From assembly GCF_023824315.1 (NCBI RefSeq), contig NZ_CP098732.1:3317793-3381792 (forward strand): a stretch of DNA of 64,000 bases. Reading direction: 5' to 3'. Source of the stretch: Acinetobacter tibetensis. Its GTDB lineage: Bacteria; Pseudomonadota; Gammaproteobacteria; Pseudomonadales; Moraxellaceae. This document shows positions 59,250-64,000 of the stretch, piece by piece (positions within the stretch are counted from its first letter, which is position 1; each line of letters opens with the position of its first letter). The notes beneath the pieces are model-generated. The model saw only the letters and a list, made by a program, of their open reading frames with translations, did not search any database and was not told where the DNA came from. The position numbers were made by a program, and so were the translations under genes.

Positions 59250-60605
59250 TTACTTTCCAATACAGAACGATCCGAAAATTTTCCCTAACAAATCATCCGC
59301 ACTAAATTCACCTGTAATTTCACTTAAAGCATTTTGTGCAAGACGTAGCGACTCGGCAACCAATTCACCTGCATGAAACACCACCAACTGCTCATGGGCT
59401 TCTGCAAGATAGTGCTGTGTGCGCTTCATTGCGTCTAAATGACGTGTTCGTGCGATAAAGGTGTCTTCCTCTGGCTGAAAGCCAGCATGCACTGTAATCG
59501 CCTCTATGAGTGATTGAACGCCTGTTTCCTGTTTGGCTGAAACCGTAATATGGCGAAAACCTTGAAAATCGCCAATTTGAGCTGTTGCATCGGTTAAATC
59601 ACATTTATTCCCAATCAACATTAAGCGTTTCGGTTCAAGATGATGCTCAAAGTATTCCCGTGCCAATTGCAGTGGGTCTTCACCTTGACTCAAGTCATAG
59701 ACCAATAACAATAAATCAGCTTGCTCAATTTCTTTAATCGCGCGGCGAATACCTTCTTTTTCCACCACATCGCCTGTTTCACGCAATCCTGCGGTATCGG
59801 TCAATGTTATGGGCAAACCATTGAGGCTGATCTTTTCATGCAACACATCGCGGGTGGTTCCTGCAATATCCGTCACAATCGCGCGCTCAATGCCCGCTAA
59901 GGCATTGAGTAAAGAAGATTTACCCGCATTCGGCTTACCTGCAATCACCACCTGTAAACCTTCACGTAGTAATTGTCCTTGACGGGCAGATTTCTGCACC
60001 ACAGCCACGGAATGCTGTACATCTTCCAATAAAGTTAAAATCTTGCCGTCAGCCAAGAAGTCAATTTCTTCTTCAGGAAAGTCGATTGCCGCTTCCACGT
60101 GCAAACGCAAATGAATCAACTTTTCTAGCACAGTATTCACTTTATGTGAAAAGGCCCCTTGCAAAGAACGCACTGCAGAACGAGCCGCAGCCTGCGAAGT
60201 CGCATCAATCAAATCGGCAATCGCTTCTGCTTGTACCAAATCCAGTTTGCCATTTTCAAAAGCACGCATGGAAAACTCGCCTGCCTTGGCTGCGGTTGCA
60301 CCCAATTCTAAACAACGGGCGAGCAAGGCATTTTGAATCACAGGTCCACCATGTCCCTGTAACTCAACCACATCCTCACCTGTGAACGAGTTCGGATTGG
60401 GAAAACAAATCACCAAACCCTCATCCAACACTTCTTGCACATCATCCAAAAACTGGCGGAAACCCGCCATCCGTGCTTTGGGTAAAGCTTTTTGGCATAA
60501 CTGTTCTGCAATCGCATAAGCTTGCGGACCAGAAAGACGAATTACCCCCACACCACCACGACCTGGCGGAGTAGCAATCGCTGCGATAGTGGTTTGATGC
60601 TGCAT
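59250..60605 (-). CDS. mnmE: tRNA modification GTPase MnmE
   Basis: 451 residues from the ATG at 60605 (AGGTG upstream). The N-terminal folate-binding domain starts IAAIATPPGRGGVGVIRLSG. The G domain has GKPNAGKSSLLN, DTAGLRETGD and GNKCDL. The C-terminal CIGK carries the conserved Cys. It works with MnmG on the wobble uridine of several tRNAs. Confidence 0.97.
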   Translation of the reverse strand: MQHQTTIAAIATPPGRGGVGVIRLSGPQAYAIAEQLCQKALPKARMAGFRQFLDDVQEVLDEGLVICFPNPNSFTGEDVVELQGHGGPVIQNALLARCLELGATAAKAGEFSMRAFENGKLDLVQAEAIADLIDATSQAAARSAVRSLQGAFSHKVNTVLEKLIHLRLHVEAAIDFPEEEIDFLADGKILTLLEDVQHSVAVVQKSARQGQLLREGLQVVIAGKPNAGKSSLLNALAGIERAIVTDIAGTTRDVLHEKISLNGLPITLTDTAGLRETGDVVEKEGIRRAIKEIEQADLLLLVYDLSQGEDPLQLAREYFEHHLEPKRLMLIGNKCDLTDATAQIGDFQGFRHITVSAKQETGVQSLIEAITVHAGFQPEEDTFIARTRHLDAMKRTQHYLAEAHEQLVVFHAGELVAESLRLAQNALSEITGEFSADDLLGKIFGSFCIGK

Positions 60606-60642
60606 ACAATTCACCTGACGTTAGTCCCAATCGAACCCAAAT

Positions 60643-60680
60643 AAAAATCCGCCTAAGATTACCATCTTAAGCGGATTTAA
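60643..60680 (-). terminator. Terminator after yidC
   Basis: AAATCCGC-C-TAAGAT and ATCTTA-A-GCGGATTT form a long stem with a short loop. On the minus strand it is followed by TTTTT. Confidence 0.8.
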
Positions 60681-60706
60681 TCAGCTAGTTGCCGTGAGAA
60701 GCTGCG

Positions 60707-62461
60707 TTATGCGGCTTCTTTCGAGCTACGTGCTTTTTCTACTGATTTATTAATAAACCATTGCTGTGTAATCGTAATCGTATTGTTCACAATCCAGTAC
60801 AGCACTAAACCTGCAGGGAAGAACAACATGAATACCGTGAACATAATTGGCATAATGCGGAACACTTTCGCCTGCATTGGATCGGCAGGTTGCGGGTTCA
60901 ACATTTGCTGAATGAACATGGTCACGCCCATCAATAATGGCAGGATAAACCAAGGATCCATTGCTGATAAGTCTTGAATCCAGAGCATCCAAGGCGCATG
61001 ACGCAATTCCACACTTTCCATCAATACCCAATACAAAGCCAAGAAGATTGGCATTTGGAGTAATAATGGTAAACAGCCTGAAAGTGGGTTGACTTGCTCA
61101 CGCTTGTACAATGCCATCATTTCTTGAGAGAAGCGCATACGGTCTTCACCGAATTCTTCTTTCATTCGCTGCATTTCTGGTGCAATTACACGCATTTTCG
61201 CCATCGAGCGATAGCTCTTAGACGACAACGGCCACAAAATGAGTTTAACCAATACAGTCAGTAAAATAATTGACCAGCCCCAGTTTCCGACCAAGTTATG
61301 GAAGAATTGTAAGCCAAGGAACAATAATTTCGCGATTGGCCATAACCAACCATAATCAACCGTCTGATTTAAACCTACAGCCAAGTCTTTCAATTCAGAT
61401 TGAATTTTAGGACCTGAATAGAACGTCGCGTCAACTTCCGCCACAGTACCTGCAGGCACATTAATGGTTGGTGAAGTAAAACTGAGGATGTTCATGTCAT
61501 CACTCGATTTACGCGACTCTAATTTAGCGCTATAAGCTTGACCATTCGCCTGAGTCAACTTCAACTCGCCTGGAATCCAAGCACTAACGAAGTAATGCTG
61601 AACCATTGCAACCCAGCCGCCTTTTGCTTCAACATTTAACTTTTCGTCGTTAAAGTTGGCAAATTTAAGCTTGTTGTAATGTTCTTCAGGCGTACCCCAT
61701 GCACCACCCAAGAAGGTGCCCAAGGTGAAAATACCCTGATCCGATTTACCTGGATCTTCTGAATTATCGCGTTTGAGCTGACCAAACATCTGGCCTTGCC
61801 AGTTTTGACCGCTGCGGTTAACCACTTTGTGATTGACCACAACTGGATATTCGCCTTGAGTGAACGTGAAAGTTTTAATAATTTCTACGCCGTCAGTCGT
61901 TTTAAAGACCATCGGAACAGAAAGTACTTGGACTGACTTGCCGTCTTTATCTTTCGCTGCTTTTGCATCAGCTAAAGTATATGCAGATTTCTCAATTTCA
62001 TAGACAGGACGACCATTACGACCACTGTCAGGTCCATTTAGACCAATTAAACCAGATTGTGCAACATACGTACGTTTGGCATCGCTTTCCAGCATAACAA
62101 ACGGTTCATCGCTATCTTTGTTTTTATCATGATTGAGTAATTCAACACGAACAATATCACCACCTTTAGGATTAATCCAAAGATGATAAAGGTCAGTTTG
62201 AACTGAAATAAGCTGTTGACTTGCTGCCGCAGTCGATTCTGTAGTTTGCTGAGCAGTACTATTTGCTTGTGGCACATCAGGAGCAGCCGTAGCTGTCTGT
62301 CCATTTGGCAAGTCGGCAGACACTTCATGTGAAACTACTGCAGCAGCTTGTGGCTGCTGTTGTACTTCATTATGACCATAGTCCTTTTGCCATGCCAAAA
62401 TAAGCAAATATGCGACGACAAACATGGCTCCTAGAATTGCAATCCTGGCCCATTGTTGCAT
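60707..62461 (-). CDS. yidC: Membrane protein insertase YidC
   Basis: 584 residues. An N-terminal membrane anchor, a large periplasmic domain (about 60-360), and the conserved C-terminal helices (GNWGWSIILLTVLVKLILWPLS, GCLPLLLQMPIFLALYWVL) form the insertase. It inserts membrane proteins on its own or with SecYEG. The gene lies 5 bases after yidD in the conserved rpmH-rnpA-yidD-yidC cluster. Confidence 0.97.
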   Translation of the reverse strand: MQQWARIAILGAMFVVAYLLILAWQKDYGHNEVQQQPQAAAVVSHEVSADLPNGQTATAAPDVPQANSTAQQTTESTAAASQQLISVQTDLYHLWINPKGGDIVRVELLNHDKNKDSDEPFVMLESDAKRTYVAQSGLIGLNGPDSGRNGRPVYEIEKSAYTLADAKAAKDKDGKSVQVLSVPMVFKTTDGVEIIKTFTFTQGEYPVVVNHKVVNRSGQNWQGQMFGQLKRDNSEDPGKSDQGIFTLGTFLGGAWGTPEEHYNKLKFANFNDEKLNVEAKGGWVAMVQHYFVSAWIPGELKLTQANGQAYSAKLESRKSSDDMNILSFTSPTINVPAGTVAEVDATFYSGPKIQSELKDLAVGLNQTVDYGWLWPIAKLLFLGLQFFHNLVGNWGWSIILLTVLVKLILWPLSSKSYRSMAKMRVIAPEMQRMKEEFGEDRMRFSQEMMALYKREQVNPLSGCLPLLLQMPIFLALYWVLMESVELRHAPWMLWIQDLSAMDPWFILPLLMGVTMFIQQMLNPQPADPMQAKVFRIMPIMFTVFMLFFPAGLVLYWIVNNTITITQQWFINKSVEKARSSKEAA

Positions 62462-62466
62462 ATCTA

Positions 62467-62787
62467 TTACCCCAAAAAGTTAGAGTGATTTTGATTCCAT
62501 AAACATCCACGAAAGGGTACAGCAACGAGATGCATTTGAGAATCGATTTGCTGAAATGAAATAAAACGAATTGCTTTTGCAGGAACAGGATCATAGCCCG
62601 AGCCGCCCCATGGATGACATCGACAAATACGATTTGCAGCCAACCAAACACCCCGTACAGCTCCATGTGTATGGATTGCTTCCAATGAATATTGAGAACA
62701 TGTAGGTAGATACCGACAACGTGGTCCTAACATAGGACTAATTGCGATCTGATAGAATCGAATAAACCAATGCAGCACACGTACCAT
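62467..62787 (-). CDS. yidD: Membrane protein insertion efficiency factor YidD
   Basis: 106 residues. The hallmark [23 protein letters not shown] and GGSGYDPVP are present, including the conserved Cys. It is thought to help YidC-dependent membrane insertion. It sits between rnpA and yidC. Confidence 0.95.
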   Translation of the reverse strand: MVRVLHWFIRFYQIAISPMLGPRCRYLPTCSQYSLEAIHTHGAVRGVWLAANRICRCHPWGGSGYDPVPAKAIRFISFQQIDSQMHLVAVPFRGCLWNQNHSNFLG

Positions 62788-62796
62788 TGGCCTTCT

Positions 62797-63186
62797 CTAC
62801 TTCTGTGGGGAGGGAGCTATTTTTGAATGCTTTTTAGCAATGCGTTGCAGCTTTTGCCAAGCAAATTGTAATTGCTGATGCAATTCTGAATTCGCGACTG
62901 TTTCTATACCAACTTTAGGCATAACAACAATATCCAAGGCATCCAGTTGCATTTGATGCAGGCGAAAACTTTCGCGAGCAAGTCGTTTTACTCGATTTCT
63001 TTCATGCGCACGGCGCACTTTTTTCTTAGCAACAACAATACCCAAACGACTGTTAGGCTGTTTGGAAGGTGTCGCAAGAAATAAGAAATGGGGTTGGTGC
63101 ACTTTAAAAAGCGCACCATCAAACACAATTTTATAATCGGCAGCACAACGAAGACGCCGCTCTGTGCCGAAGTCATAAAGTGTCAT
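62797..63186 (-). CDS. rnpA: Ribonuclease P protein component
   Basis: 129 residues from the ATG at 63186. The basic motif [21 protein letters not shown] is the conserved RNR box that binds the RNA subunit. It helps mature tRNA 5' ends. It is downstream of rpmH on the minus strand. Confidence 0.95.
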   Translation of the reverse strand: MTLYDFGTERRLRCAADYKIVFDGALFKVHQPHFLFLATPSKQPNSRLGIVVAKKKVRRAHERNRVKRLARESFRLHQMQLDALDIVVMPKVGIETVANSELHQQLQFAWQKLQRIAKKHSKIAPSPQK

Positions 63187-63216
63187 AACACCCAAAATCG
63201 TCTAAGCGCTAACAAA

Positions 63217-63351
63217 TTAAACAGTTAAGCTGTGACGACCTTTTGCACGACGGCGAGCTAATACTTGACGACCAGCTTTAGTAGCCATACGAGCACGGAA
63301 ACCATGAACGCGCTTACGCTTTAATTCAGATGGTTGGAATGTACGTTTCAT
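63217..63351 (-). CDS. rpmH: 50S ribosomal protein L34
   Basis: 44 residues, [48 protein letters not shown]; only the first 20 are quoted here as a landmark: [20 protein letters not shown]. The size and sequence are standard. A longer frame from 63420 is rejected. It is the first gene of the cluster, reading away from oriC. Confidence 0.98.
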
Positions 63352-63439
63352 ATCGAAACTCCAAAAAATGATCTTTCTATAAAGGTCCGCGATTTTAGTG
63401 TCCATTGCTTGAGCTGTCAATCAAAAACACCTATTCGAA

Positions 63440-64000
63440 CCAAATAAACTTGTAATCAATAAAACTTAACTTGGAAAGCCTGAATTAAGTCTTTCCCGGA
63501 TTTAAAAACTATTCACATCATAATGAGTTGTTAAATAATGGGAAATAAGTTATAAACAGTATTATTCACAAATTTATCCACACCACTATAAATACGCAAT
63601 GATTTAAATTTAAATTCATTCTGGTGTTCAAGTTATCCACAGTAAAAGCAATCCTTATAAATAAATTCAAATTTTAAAATTTAAATTTATTACTATTAGG
63701 GAGCTGTTTTTCTGTGGAAAACCAATTTTTAATACATAAAAACAAGAGTTAACATTGTGGATATCTATGTTTTTAAGCGTTTAAGGGATTGTGGATAACT
63801 TAGTGTGTTTTTTTATCCACAGTCTGTGGGTGTTTTTATCCACATATGGTTTTGAATTTAAATTTAGATTGTTTATTTCTTTTTTGAGCAACTTTTGCAG
63901 AATTCTTCATGACAGATGTGGATAACTTGGTTAGAATGGCGACCCGCTTTGGCGGACAATGGTGTTTTTAAATTTAAAAATGGATGAATAGGGGTTTCAC
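63440..64000. other. Chromosomal replication origin (oriC), left part
   Basis: The gene-free DNA between rpmH and the window end carries at least six exact DnaA boxes TTATCCACA: 63574-63582, 63633-63641, 63813-63821 and 63836-63844 on the plus strand, and 63790-63798 and 63917-63925 on the minus strand. A TTATTCACA at 63562-63570 and one-mismatch sites at 63713 and 63756 add to them. AT-rich 12-mers at 63600-63690 may be the unwinding element. dnaA should follow just beyond the window. Confidence 0.93.

Overview
The window looks like chromosomal DNA of an Acinetobacter species (Moraxellaceae, Gammaproteobacteria). The protein sequences, moderate-to-low GC, the rRNA operon with tRNA-Ile and tRNA-Ala, and the order yidC-yidD-rnpA-rpmH followed by a DnaA-box-rich origin all fit. 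The species cannot be told from the sequence alone. The right end is the replication origin; dnaA itself should begin just beyond base 64000.

Layout. 1-5.7 kb: the tail of argA, then a sulfonate operon (two SsuA-type lipoproteins, SsuD, SsuC, SsuB). 6-8.5 kb: a TetR regulator, a small nucleosidase and a TDT-family transporter. 8.7-13.6 kb: ribF-ileS-lspA-fkpB. 13.7-20.6 kb (minus strand): an acyltransferase-like membrane protein, a chorismate mutase overlapping a thioredoxin-fold-like protein, and two different dihydroxy-acid dehydratases. 21-28.8 kb: fmt-rsmB, a ZIP transporter with a strong palindrome at its promoter, a MetS/MetP-like sodium symporter pair, a barrel protein, a GNAT enzyme and a lytic transglycosylase. 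28.9-29.7 kb: an ankyrin protein and a decayed cupin gene. 29.8-35.5 kb: a complete rRNA operon on the minus strand.

35.6-45.9 kb: cyclophilin, esterase, a small lipoprotein, a metallo-beta-lactamase-fold protein with a divergent LysR regulator, grpE-dnaK with heat-shock-type promoters, a matrixin-like protease and an MltB-type transglycosylase. 45.96-46.5 kb: a gene-free AT-rich array of a TTTRAATTYAAA motif with three DnaA-box-like sites, resembling the true origin about 17 kb away. 46.6-55.7 kb: purEK, mpl, a broken SH3-like gene, a probable manganese (yybP-ykoY) riboswitch in front of a TerC-family gene, guaD and hpt. 55.8-59.2 kb: a DsbC-type protein, a parS-like site, and a divergent RcnR/DmeR-type regulator and DmeF-like exporter carrying 24 consecutive histidines. 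59.2-64 kb: mnmE-yidC-yidD-rnpA-rpmH and oriC.

Most of the window is core housekeeping. The points that stand out are the origin-like repeat cluster at 46 kb, two copies of the same 14-bp parS core (4.1 and 56.6 kb), the cobalt/nickel module with its hexanucleotide repeat, the riboswitch with two competing downstream hairpins, the palindrome at the ZIP gene, and two pseudogenes each carrying a stop and a frameshift.
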